From a virus, in IMG/VR virus record IMGVR_UViG_3300050011_000298, positions 1 through 59,098 of that record: DNA of 59,098 bases; one strand, 5' to 3'. Positions 22,765 through 29,107 of this stretch are shown here, piece after piece; the first letter of the stretch is position 1; every line of letters begins with the position of its first letter. The notes below the pieces were generated by a model. That model searched no databases, was not told where the DNA came from, and saw nothing but the letters and a program-made list of their open reading frames with translations. The translations under genes were made by a program, and so were the position numbers.

Positions 22765-23038
22765 CACTATTGCCGAACATCTTACGGTGGCTGAGCGGTA
22801 CGCGATTTTGCGTGGCCAATACCCAATTCAACGAGGAGACCCCGATATGACGATTCAATTGACCAATGAGCAAATTGTACGATTACTGCATTTGTGTGGA
22901 GTTATCGCAAAGATTCAACAGGAACTTCCCGCTCCCCCGCCAGGCTTCGAGGTCGATCTGGAAATTGCGAAACATCTTCGGTCGAGCATCGAAGCGAAAA
23001 ATGATGTGCTGGTCGAACTCGGAGCACTACTCGGATGA
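22757..23038 (+). CDS. Hypothetical 93-residue helical protein
   Basis: The ATG at 22757 overlaps the upstream stop by 8 bp. A second ATG at 22847 has a better GAGGAG leader, giving 63 residues (MTIQLTNEQIVRLLHLCGVI). Either could be used. Helical, no motif. Confidence 0.55.
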   Translation: MNSTIAEHLTVAERYAILRGQYPIQRGDPDMTIQLTNEQIVRLLHLCGVIAKIQQELPAPPPGFEVDLEIAKHLRSSIEAKNDVLVELGALLG

Positions 23039-23133
23039 TTATCGTGTGGATACTCTATGCGATCACCCCTCCCGTCATCTCTGTGCCTATAGGGATGCTG
23101 GCGGAATGGATTTGTCGGAAGTTGCGACGGTAG
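23035..23133 (+). CDS. 32-residue membrane peptide
   Basis: Starts with an ATGA overlap at 23035. The product MIIVWILYAITPPVISVPIG, then MLAEWICRKLRR, is one hydrophobic helix with a basic tail. It overlaps the convergent minus-strand gene by 47 bp. Confidence 0.5.
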   Translation: MIIVWILYAITPPVISVPIGMLAEWICRKLRR

Positions 23134-23320
23134 CATCAGCAAGAATACTCACAGCCCAACTCGTTCCAGTCTGAATTTCCCAGGCGTAATTGCGGAAGAG
23201 CAGAGCGGTCACGCTTTCGCCGCGAGCCTCCGCACGGTCGGCGGACGCGAGCCAGTCCTGCACTCTCTTGTCCGTGAATGCTGCGATTCTCTCTTGTGCG
23301 CTGGTCCGTAATTTTTCCAT
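23087..23320 (-). CDS. Hypothetical 77-residue helical protein
   Basis: ATG 23320 with GGAAGGCGGCG upstream. Begins MEKLRTSAQERIAAFTDKRV; charged helical protein. It overlaps the stop of the next upstream gene (TAATG). Confidence 0.55.
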   Translation of the reverse strand: MEKLRTSAQERIAAFTDKRVQDWLASADRAEARGESVTALLFRNYAWEIQTGTSWAVSILADATVATSDKSIPPASL

Positions 23321-23436
23321 TATTGCGCCGCCTTCCGAGGGGATCGAAACGCCGAGAGCATACCCCCCAGCACGAATCCCAGAACGATTGAGCCTCCGAA
23401 CCAAACGCCTGCCGCCAGTAAAAGTGTGCGAATCAT
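23320..23436 (-). CDS. 38-residue membrane peptide
   Basis: ATG 23436 behind CAGGAGGCAACACG. The product MIRTLLLAAGVWFGGSIVLG, then FVLGGMLSAF, is a single glycine-rich hydrophobic helix and a short basic tail. Part of a chain of overlapping small genes (23752 to 23087). Confidence 0.6.
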   Translation of the reverse strand: MIRTLLLAAGVWFGGSIVLGFVLGGMLSAFRSPRKAAQ

Positions 23437-23585
23437 CGTGTTGCCTCCTGAAACATAATGTAATCGATTGCCTCGCGGCGCAGGTCAAAACCGCAAATGT
23501 ATTCATCTCCTAGATAGACGTGCCAGCGCAATACGGTTGTCGCATGATTTCTTTGCCTGACGATGCGGTAGCGGTGGGGGTTCAT
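23433..23585 (-). CDS. Hypothetical 50-residue protein
   Basis: ATG 23585, overlapping the upstream stop as ATGA. Begins MNPHRYRIVRQRNHATTVLR; basic. Unknown. Confidence 0.5.
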   Translation of the reverse strand: MNPHRYRIVRQRNHATTVLRWHVYLGDEYICGFDLRREAIDYIMFQEATR

Positions 23586-23752
23586 GACCGCACCGCGCGG
23601 TCGAAGATTTCGCCCACCCTGGCGTTGTACGCTTGCATGTAGGGGTTGTCGTCAGAGAAGACCACGAACTTAGAATCAGTCGGGATGTTCTCCAGTTCGC
23701 AAGCCTTGTTCCAGAGGGCCTTCAGCGTCAGGTACTTTTCGTTGAGTTCCAT
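23582..23752 (-). CDS. Hypothetical 56-residue protein
   Basis: ATG 23752 with GGAGGCAACACAC leader. Begins MELNEKYLTLKALWNKACEL. Acidic, soluble. First gene behind the GTAC-type promoter at 23775-23818. Confidence 0.6.
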   Translation of the reverse strand: MELNEKYLTLKALWNKACELENIPTDSKFVVFSDDNPYMQAYNARVGEIFDRAVRS

Positions 23753-23774
23753 GTGTGTTGCCTCCATGTCAATC

Positions 23775-23818
23775 ATCTTACCAAATCACTTCGGCACGGG
23801 CAATGGTACGAAGGTACT
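23775..23818 (-). promoter_or_regulatory. Sigma-70-like promoter with GTAC palindrome, minus strand
   Basis: Minus strand: AGTACCTTCGTACC (23805-23818), TTGCCC (23798-23803), 17-bp spacer, TAAGAT (23775-23780). Confidence 0.75.
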
Positions 23819-23824
23819 GTTTTA

Positions 23825-23908
23825 CTAGTACAGGCCGTCTGCGAGTTTCAGCAGCCCGTACCAAACAAGGAGCGCCAGCAATAGATAACTCAATGGCCAC
23901 CAAATCAC
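23825..23908 (-). CDS. 27-residue membrane peptide, GTG start
   Basis: GTG 23908 overlaps the upstream stop as GTGA. The product (M)IWWPLSYLLLALLVWYGLLK is one hydrophobic helix. A third tiny membrane peptide of this cluster. Confidence 0.4.
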   Translation of the reverse strand: MIWWPLSYLLLALLVWYGLLKLADGLY

Positions 23909-24117
23909 GATGCCACGCCAATCTTCGTGAATTCGTTCCCAGGGATTAGAACAGCCTCGAACCCGTCATCATATCGGACGGTCACGGCATGGATTTTGAT
24001 GCTGGCGTTGATGGTGGCCGTACCGAGAACCGTCCCACGGTGTTTGCTGGTATTGTGTTGGACGCGGTCGCCGACCTGGATTTTAATGACCTTTGATGCG
24101 AATAGTTTTTTCAACAT
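23905..24117 (-). CDS. SH3/Tudor-like small protein
   Basis: A 70-residue protein with a beta-barrel pattern: VGDRVQHNTSKHRGTVLGTA, then VTVRYDDGFEAVLIPGNEF. This is the GDRV....RGTV......V.V.YDDG layout of small Tudor/SH3-like domains (compare hypervirulence-type Tudor proteins). Likely a binding module; partner unknown. Confidence 0.6.
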   Translation of the reverse strand: MLKKLFASKVIKIQVGDRVQHNTSKHRGTVLGTATINASIKIHAVTVRYDDGFEAVLIPGNEFTKIGVAS

Positions 24118-24275
24118 TATCGCACCGCCGTGACGGCGAGAATGATATTTTTCAGCGCGAACACGTCACTGCAGAAATTGCTGGCGGCTTCTAGCGTCGC
24201 GAAGTAAACAAACCGCTCACCCCGTCGATTGAAGCCCGTGCTAACTTTGTAACTGGCGTTCTTTTTCGTTGTCAT
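24117..24275 (-). CDS. Hypothetical 52-residue protein
   Basis: ATG 24275 with GAGGAGGCACC leader. Begins MTTKKNASYKVSTGFNRRGE, mixed alpha/beta. First gene behind the promoter at 24300-24343; its stop overlaps the next start (TAATG). Confidence 0.6.
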   Translation of the reverse strand: MTTKKNASYKVSTGFNRRGERFVYFATLEAASNFCSDVFALKNIILAVTAVR

Positions 24276-24299
24276 GGTGCCTCCTCTTTCGATGTATAC

Positions 24300-24343
24300 A
24301 TTCTCTCAAATGCAAGCGGGAGAGACAATAGACCGAAAGTACC
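24300..24343 (-). promoter_or_regulatory. Sigma-70-like promoter with GTAC-type palindrome, minus strand
   Basis: Minus strand: GGTACTTTCGGTC (24331-24343), TTGTCT (24323-24328), 17-bp spacer, GAGAAT (24300-24305). Divergent from the plus promoter at 24355. Confidence 0.7.
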
Positions 24344-24354
24344 AAAGATTGGGC

Positions 24355-24383
24355 TTGACAGTAGTACGAGCATTTGGTACTCT
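24355..24383 (+). promoter_or_regulatory. Sigma-70-like promoter with AGTAC-N9-GTACT, plus strand
   Basis: TTGACA (24355-24360), 17-bp spacer, TACTCT (24378-24383), containing AGTAC-N9-GTACT as in the tmRNA promoter. Drives the HNH gene at 24402. Confidence 0.7.
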
Positions 24384-24401
24384 GGTTCAGGTAGGCAATT
24401 T

Positions 24402-25016
24402 ATGGCGGGCTATACAAAAGCACAAAGACGGGCGCAGCAATCTGCCACAGCAGGGCATCGGTGCGGGAAACTCATGAAGAAAGGGCTCATGACTGAGCGG
24501 CGACCCTGCATGCTTTCAGTTAAGCATGGCGGATATCATTCTCCTGACTTGATGGGCATGCGGTTCCATAACTTGAAAGTTGTTGCTGTGGGGACGCCGC
24601 GCGTGCGGCGCATAGGGAGCCCTTTATTCACATGGACATGTCGCAGTCTTGCAGGACACGTTCATCCAAACATTGAAGTGCATGCGCTTCTGTTTGGGAA
24701 GTCACAAGGAAGGCACGTACCATATGGACTGGGATATCTCAATGCGGGCGGGTATCGTAAAATTCGGTATGATGGTCGCCAAATGTTGGAGCACCGTGTC
24801 GTTATGTCCAAAATCCTCGGGCGGGCGCTTCGTTCGGACGAGCATGTCCATCATGGCCCGAAGGGTCGCGCCTGTAACGACCCCGATAATCTAAGCATTC
24901 GACTTGTAGGCAAACATCCCCAGGGACATAGCGTTGAAGAACTGGCGGATTGGTTGCGTGGTTTGGGATGCATAGTGGAAATCCCAACCCATCTTTTAGA
25001 TTGGAGTGTGTCATGA
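24402..25016 (+). CDS. HNH endonuclease (HNH_3-like)
   Basis: A 204-residue protein. The central part (MRFHNLKVVAVGTPRVRRIG) resembles the strand-rich domain ahead of HNH_3 nucleases. The core is LEHRVVMSKILGRALRSDEH-VHH, then GPKGRACNDPDNLSIRL. This is the EHR.vme..lGR.L...E.VHH.n....DNRpeNL signature. The C-terminal GHSVEELADWLRGLGC is helical. Likely a homing enzyme. The ATGA overlap with the following gene suggests coupling. Confidence 0.88.
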   Translation: MAGYTKAQRRAQQSATAGHRCGKLMKKGLMTERRPCMLSVKHGGYHSPDLMGMRFHNLKVVAVGTPRVRRIGSPLFTWTCRSLAGHVHPNIEVHALLFGKSQGRHVPYGLGYLNAGGYRKIRYDGRQMLEHRVVMSKILGRALRSDEHVHHGPKGRACNDPDNLSIRLVGKHPQGHSVEELADWLRGLGCIVEIPTHLLDWSVS

Positions 25017-25183
25017 CCACCAGAACACCAGAGAGCCGTATGCGCGGAGTTGCGTGGGATTTTGATGGATGCGCTATAGAACTAGGACAGGAGTCTGCGC
25101 ACTACTTTCGAAAAATCACGTACGAACATCTTCCGCCCGCACGCCAATGCGGTGCCGCGACAGCGAAGCGAAAACAGGTATGA
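25013..25183 (+). CDS. Hypothetical 56-residue protein
   Basis: ATG 25013 overlaps the HNH stop as ATGA. Begins MTTRTPESRMRGVAWDFDGC. No family recognised. Confidence 0.45.
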   Translation: MTTRTPESRMRGVAWDFDGCAIELGQESAHYFRKITYEHLPPARQCGAATAKRKQV

Positions 25184-25199
25184 AAACGACACTTGAGAA

Positions 25200-25226
25200 G
25201 TAGACTTTTTAATCCATAAGTAGGTG
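25200..25226 (+). promoter_or_regulatory. GACT-N8-CATAAGT element, copy 4
   Basis: GACT 25203-25206, CATAAGT 25215-25221, upstream of the gene cluster starting at 25249. Confidence 0.75.
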
Positions 25227-25248
25227 ATGTTTCACGGAGATAAGAGCC

Positions 25249-25518
25249 ATGAAGAGCCCAGCACCGTCCATCAAATTGCTGACGAATCGCATCAAGAAAT
25301 TGGAGCATACCATCGTGCTGCTTCAAGAACGCATTCGCGTCCTCGAAGCGCGCCAGCCTTATCTCATTTTGCCCGCGCTGCCGCCCGTGGTCCCCGCGCC
25401 GTTGAATCCGTTCCCTATGCCGTACATCGGCGACACGCCGCCGTACGTCATCACGACCAGCGAAGGGAATTTGTCTATCAACGGCAAGCCTGTGGAACTC
25501 ATGAAGGTACAGTCATGA
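25249..25518 (+). CDS. Short coiled-coil protein with Pro-rich tail
   Basis: An 89-residue protein, CGGAG leader. Residues 8-36 form a leucine-heptad coiled coil (IKLLTNRIKKLEHTIVLLQE). This is followed by a Pro-rich stretch and a short strand segment (YVITTSEGNLSINGKPVEL). Trimerising coiled coil plus strand tail is seen in small fibre-like or attachment proteins, but no family is recognised. Confidence 0.55.
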   Translation: MKSPAPSIKLLTNRIKKLEHTIVLLQERIRVLEARQPYLILPALPPVVPAPLNPFPMPYIGDTPPYVITTSEGNLSINGKPVELMKVQS

Positions 25519-25790
25519 GCAGCAAACTCCCAGAAAGTGTGAACTTGGACACCAACGGTGTAGTGGTAATCAATACAGGCGTCATCCGCGCCTGGATGCA
25601 CCCGTACTCGTTTCGGGATATATACGGCGAGGAAGCGTATCAAGAACTGTTGAAGCGTCCGCGAGTCCAGAGCGAATACACCGAAGAGGAGTTGAACGAA
25701 AATCATGCGTTCGGTTTTTGTCGAGACCAGCGAGATAATGATTTATGCTCAGATTGTGAAGCGATTCAGGCAAGACGGGGGCAATCATGA
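25515..25790 (+). CDS. Hypothetical 91-residue protein
   Basis: ATG 25515 overlaps the preceding stop as ATGA. Begins MSSKLPESVNLDTNGVVVIN; three cysteines near the end (CRDQRDNDLCSDC) could bind a metal. Unknown function. Confidence 0.55.
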   Translation: MSSKLPESVNLDTNGVVVINTGVIRAWMHPYSFRDIYGEEAYQELLKRPRVQSEYTEEELNENHAFGFCRDQRDNDLCSDCEAIQARRGQS

Positions 25791-25969
25791 CCGATGCGCA
25801 GATTCACGGCAGTGAACTGGATAACTGGTGCGTTGTCACGCGCCGCTTTACGGACCTGGAGGACGCGATGGTGAGCGCGCAGGAACTGCTGCATAGGACA
25901 TCCCGCGTGGTGTTGTACCCGGCGCAAACAGGTTGGATGGTGATTGCTCAGTTGTCGATGATGAATTGA
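25787..25969 (+). CDS. Hypothetical 60-residue protein
   Basis: ATGA overlap with the preceding gene. Begins MTDAQIHGSELDNWCVVTRR; ends with a hydrophobic strand (GWMVIAQLSMM). Unknown. Confidence 0.55.
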   Translation: MTDAQIHGSELDNWCVVTRRFTDLEDAMVSAQELLHRTSRVVLYPAQTGWMVIAQLSMMN

Positions 25970-25978
25970 GGAGAGCCA

Positions 25979-26239
25979 ATGAGCACAAACAGAACCAAAA
26001 TCGATTGGGCATATAAGCAGGCGCAGAAACTCATTGTGTTGACGCGGACAGGACCTGCGGACAATGTGCTGACTCGACAGGTAGCGGCTGTCCTGCGCCG
26101 TGCCCACCGTCGTGGAGTAAGAGCGGCCAAGGTTTTCAATTCAAGTCGCACGGCGAGGGCGCGAGTCTTCACAAATGACTGTCCGCACGGACTGACAGAT
26201 TCATATCAGTGCGGCGAGTGCGCCATCGAGCGATACTAA
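25979..26239 (+). CDS. Hypothetical basic protein with C-terminal Cys/His cluster
   Basis: An 86-residue protein, GGAG leader. The basic helical body (AYKQAQKLIVLTRTGPADNV) is followed by CPHGLTDSYQCGECAIERY, a possible zinc site. Similar Cys/His tails occur in the gene at 26828, so the two may be distantly related. Confidence 0.55.
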   Translation: MSTNRTKIDWAYKQAQKLIVLTRTGPADNVLTRQVAAVLRRAHRRGVRAAKVFNSSRTARARVFTNDCPHGLTDSYQCGECAIERY

Positions 26240-26262
26240 ATGGCTCAGGATGGAACACAGAG

Positions 26263-26324
26263 GGGTCGCCAAGCGATTAAACAGCCGCTATATGGGTCGC
26301 CAAGCGATTAAACAGCCGCTATAT
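26263..26324. repeat. 31-bp perfect tandem duplication
   Basis: Two adjacent identical 31-bp units (26263-26293 and 26294-26324), starting GGGTCGCCAAG and ending CCGCTATAT, lie in the short gap before the gene at 26353. The start of a third unit (GGGT) follows. Probably a replication-slippage product. Confidence 0.9.
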
Positions 26325-26352
26325 GGGTACAGAGAGGTCGAGAGGAGCGATT

Positions 26353-26553
26353 ATGATAGGAACTTTAGGACTGATAGCACACATTGCAGGGGCTTTAGTT
26401 GTTGGTACAGTGCTGGGAATCTATCTCGGCATGCAATTGACCGTCACGACGCTGGTACGCCTAGCGAAAAAGCATCAGATGCTGACGGTGTTCAGGCATA
26501 TAGTTGAGTCAGATGCGGCCTATGATTCGCGAATTGCGAAGGCGCTCGAATGA
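26353..26553 (+). CDS. Small membrane protein
   Basis: A 66-residue protein from ATG 26353 (AGAGGAGCGATT leader); the upstream ATG at 26323 lies in the tandem repeat and is less likely. One strongly hydrophobic N-terminal helix (LGLIAHIAGALVVGTVLGIY), then a soluble helical tail. Function unknown. Confidence 0.6.
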   Translation: MIGTLGLIAHIAGALVVGTVLGIYLGMQLTVTTLVRLAKKHQMLTVFRHIVESDAAYDSRIAKALE

Positions 26554-26569
26554 ATCCTGGGGGATTGTG

Positions 26570-26818
26570 ATGGCTGAATCAGACAGGCAGCAGGCGATGG
26601 AGCGGTATCTGGGCGTCATGAAGACCATATTGCAGAACCCTGACGCGATGGCGAACGCGGTGGCACAAGGCGTGACCGTCGACTTCTCTTCCATGCTGAC
26701 TGAGCTATACGATGCGTTCGGTATGCCTCAACCGCTTGCGTCGGTTCACCTTGACCGCTACGAAGAGATGAACGAAGACGACAAACAGATGCTACGCGAT
26801 ATGGGCATCAAGCCATAG
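26570..26818 (+). CDS. Hypothetical 82-residue acidic protein
   Basis: ATG 26570 behind GGGGGA. Begins MAESDRQQAMERYLGVMKTI; all-helical and acidic. No family recognised. Confidence 0.55.
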   Translation: MAESDRQQAMERYLGVMKTILQNPDAMANAVAQGVTVDFSSMLTELYDAFGMPQPLASVHLDRYEEMNEDDKQMLRDMGIKP

Positions 26819-26827
26819 GAGGATGCG

Positions 26828-27052
26828 ATGATAGAGATGTCCAAGCATAGAGTGTGTGAGCACGGACTGACGACACCCTGCGCTGCGAATGTCGGCATAC
26901 ATGTGATATTTACGCCTGCGCCGCCGCTACGTGAAGGTCAACGTCGCTTGCGCTACATCGAGCGCGCCGTTGACACATTGGGCGGTTATCCTGACCGCTG
27001 TGTGCATAGCAGAGCGTTGGATGTGGATTGCGAATCATGTGGGAGGATGTGA
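26828..27052 (+). CDS. Hypothetical Cys-containing protein
   Basis: A 74-residue protein, AGGAGGATGCG leader. CEHGLTTPC at the N-terminus and CVHSRALDVDCESCG at the C-terminus suggest a metal site. It shares its initiation context (GGAGGATG-rich) with the next three genes. Confidence 0.55.
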   Translation: MIEMSKHRVCEHGLTTPCAANVGIHVIFTPAPPLREGQRRLRYIERAVDTLGGYPDRCVHSRALDVDCESCGRM

Positions 27053-27180
27053 TGCACTGTCCAGCATGTTACGCGCAGAAGCGGTACTGTCGCAAGTGCA
27101 ATACAACTCACTGTCTGTGCTCATGGGCTCGATGCCCTAAAACAAAACGGCCAGCGCAACGTGCGGTTCGGTCTCACTAG
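27052..27180 (+). CDS. 42-residue zinc-ribbon-like peptide
   Basis: ATG 27052 with GGGAGGATGTG leader. MHCPACYAQKRYCRKCNTTH then CLCSWARC contains eight Cys/His ligands in 35 residues. The basic tail could bind nucleic acid. Confidence 0.5.
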   Translation: MHCPACYAQKRYCRKCNTTHCLCSWARCPKTKRPAQRAVRSH

Positions 27181-27198
27181 ATCAGGCTCGGGTTACAT

Positions 27199-27232
27199 TC
27201 GTTGCCTGGCTGTCGGCTAAACCACGCAACGC
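27199..27232 (+). other. Strong hairpin between small genes
   Basis: CGTTGC-C-TGG pairs with CCA-C-GCAACG around a 12-nt loop (about 27199-27232), in the 94-bp gap between two small zinc-protein genes. No T tract follows. Possibly an mRNA stability element. Confidence 0.4.
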
Positions 27233-27274
27233 TAAAGGTTGCACGTTCAGGAGCTAAGGCAGAGGGAGGATGTG

Positions 27275-27469
27275 ATGGTAGTCATAGAGCAGTGTGATTG
27301 TGTTTGCGGTTGCCGTGCTCAAGACGCTGATGCGAGTGTGAAGGATACTGGATGTCAAGCGTGCGGTATCGGCAATCACGATATGGTGTTGTATGCTATT
27401 TTGGTTGACCGACCAACAATGCAGCGCGGGAACGATTGGCGGTATCGTGATGATATGGACATCGCTTAG
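27275..27469 (+). CDS. Hypothetical 64-residue Cys-rich protein
   Basis: ATG 27275, GGGAGGATGTG leader. MVVIEQCDCVCGCRAQDADA, later TGCQACGIGNHD: six cysteines in 30 residues suggest zinc binding. Unknown function. Confidence 0.5.
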   Translation: MVVIEQCDCVCGCRAQDADASVKDTGCQACGIGNHDMVLYAILVDRPTMQRGNDWRYRDDMDIA

Positions 27470-27478
27470 GATGATGTG

Positions 27479-27955
27479 ATGGGTCAAGCGCAGGACCAAA
27501 GGATTGCTCTCAATCAACTAAGATACGCGGCTTTGCGGATTAATTCAAGGATTATGTATGAAGACTCAATATCTCTTATTTGCGGCAAAGAGTTGATTGC
27601 CAAGAATGGTGTTCATCGAGGGGTATGTACTCTTCCGCTCTACCATAGTCAGTACGGCGGGGCAGGTGGGGGTAATAGACATTGCAATGGTTCATGTTCG
27701 AAGTGTGGTCGATTTATGGTGGAGAATGGCGGGTCACAGCATTGGAAGTTATGCCTCTTCTGTCTTGCGGCTCGCCGCGCCGCATCTCAAAAGGTGCAAC
27801 GTCTACATCACTGGACTGGTGAGATATATGGATTTGTTCATCGGCGGTGTAATCTTGAATGCGAGAACGACGCATATGACCGTCTGTTCGTAGAGAATCG
27901 CAGGTTGCGAGATGAGTTGCAGGTAGCAACAGCAGGCAATTTATGCATAGCGTGA
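27479..27955 (+). CDS. Endonuclease VII/HNH-like protein
   Basis: A 158-residue protein from ATG 27479. Zinc ligands CSKCGRFM and LCLFCLAA precede a core LHHWTGEIYGFVHRRCNLEC, similar to HHSHTTG...GFTHPHCN in the gene at 4019 and to endonuclease VII. The first catalytic position has HHW rather than DHDH, so activity is uncertain. It ends the accessory cluster before a 575-bp stretch with no recognised gene. Confidence 0.65.
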   Translation: MGQAQDQRIALNQLRYAALRINSRIMYEDSISLICGKELIAKNGVHRGVCTLPLYHSQYGGAGGGNRHCNGSCSKCGRFMVENGGSQHWKLCLFCLAARRAASQKVQRLHHWTGEIYGFVHRRCNLECENDAYDRLFVENRRLRDELQVATAGNLCIA

Positions 27956-28531
27956 GTCAAGCTTTTTCATGCCAAACTCACATTTATTATGTGCGATTTT
28001 GTGGCGCAAAAGACACAAACAGGTGTTGTGTGGTCATTTGACCACGTTTGCTGCGAATAAGCGCGCGAGATTGGTGAGCTCAGCATGTCTCATGCCATCG
28101 CCGACACTCTTTAGTACTGCCGCGAGCAGACACAAATCAAAAATGTCCTTTGTTATGTAGAGGAACATGCCATTCCACCTTTTTGTACTACCTCGCGCCG
28201 CCTGGATGTCCTCATCGCGAGCCGCGTTAAGTGCTGTGCTATCATACACAAGGGGGCAACACGGGCATGCGTGGCGTCCGCTCGGATGTCCTGATTGCAT
28301 CGCGGATCACACAGCACCCATCAACATCAATGGAATCAACGAGATGCGAAATGAGTTCGAGTGTGGACCTCGACGTGTATGGTACTCAACGTGCCTGCGC
28401 TCAGCACGTAGGGGTCCCTTTTCAACTCTTTTTTGGGGTCAAAAGCACCCAAGGGGTCTCTCTACGCTGCAGGGCTTGACACCACGCACGATTATCTTCC
28501 ATTACATCTGCTTACACAGGTAAAAATTTTT
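27956..28531. other. Stretch without a recognised gene
   Basis: Nothing here has a clear ribosome binding site and protein-like sequence together. The best candidate is a minus-strand frame 28034-28300 (88 codons; contains FLYITKDIFDLCLLAAVLKS), which lacks a Shine-Dalgarno. Short direct repeats of GGGGTC occur near 28409-28460. It may be decayed sequence beside the insertion sequence that starts at 28532. Confidence 0.4.
28524..28531. repeat. Left target-site duplication of the IS
   Basis: AAATTTTT, repeated at 30171-30178. Confidence 0.9.
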
Positions 28532-28621
28532 GGGAATTATATAGATAACTCCCACAAGTAAACAAACGACTTTAAGTGCCGTGTTTGCGTTAAATATATT
28601 TGGCTGATTTGCAGAATGTAC

Positions 28622-28650
28622 TTGACTCCCGCAAGGTAGTTAGGTATATT
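28622..28650 (+). promoter_or_regulatory. Sigma-70-like promoter inside the IS
   Basis: TTGACT (28622-28627), 17-bp spacer, TATATT (28645-28650), followed by GGAGGCAACACCG and the ATG at 28671. Confidence 0.75.
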
Positions 28651-28670
28651 GGTTGTAGGAGGCAACACCG

Positions 28671-28895
28671 ATGAAAACGAAATTGGGATTCGAAAACAAA
28701 GAAACGATCTGCACAGAGGAAGCCCGTACCGTCCGTGAACTGATCGACCACTTGGAAGCGTTCTGCAAGCGTGCAGGAACGGACACCGATCTGGTGTACG
28801 TTGAAAACGGCGAGACAGACAACGTGGTGATCCGTCTGATCGAGAACACCCTGACCGATGGCTCCAAGACTTATGATGTGCGGGTGAGCCTATGA
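28671..28895 (+). CDS. IS passenger gene A, unknown
   Basis: A 74-residue protein with an ideal GGAGG leader. Acidic, alpha/beta (TVRELIDHLEAFCKRAGTDT; DNVVIRLIENTL). First gene of the IS operon; its 3' end overlaps the next start as ATGA. Small acidic proteins in transposon operons may regulate transposition or act as anti-defence proteins, but nothing in the sequence decides this. Confidence 0.7.
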   Translation: MKTKLGFENKETICTEEARTVRELIDHLEAFCKRAGTDTDLVYVENGETDNVVIRLIENTLTDGSKTYDVRVSL

Positions 28896-29107
28896 AAACC
28901 TACAAGGTTACCCTATCTGCTGATGCCCTTGTTTCGGGAGAGGTTGATATTAAGGCCAATTCTCCCGAAGAGGCCCGAGCGAAGGTTCTTGCAATGAAGG
29001 AAGAGGACATCGTGTGGGAAGTTTCTACGCTACACGAATCCGTAGCCAACTGCGGCACCGTTGTCTATCTCGATGGCGAAGAAGTTGGCGAAGCGGCGGG
29101 GTACTAA
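28892..29107 (+). CDS. IS passenger gene B, unknown
   Basis: A 71-residue acidic protein starting with an ATGA overlap. Pattern: strand YKVTLSADALVSGEVDIKA, helix SPEEARAKVLAMKEEDI, strands. This resembles small DpnD/PcfM-like or related alpha-beta domains, but identification is not firm. It ends one base before the transposase ATG (TAAATG), so the three are one operon. Confidence 0.65.
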   Translation: MKTYKVTLSADALVSGEVDIKANSPEEARAKVLAMKEEDIVWEVSTLHESVANCGTVVYLDGEEVGEAAGY

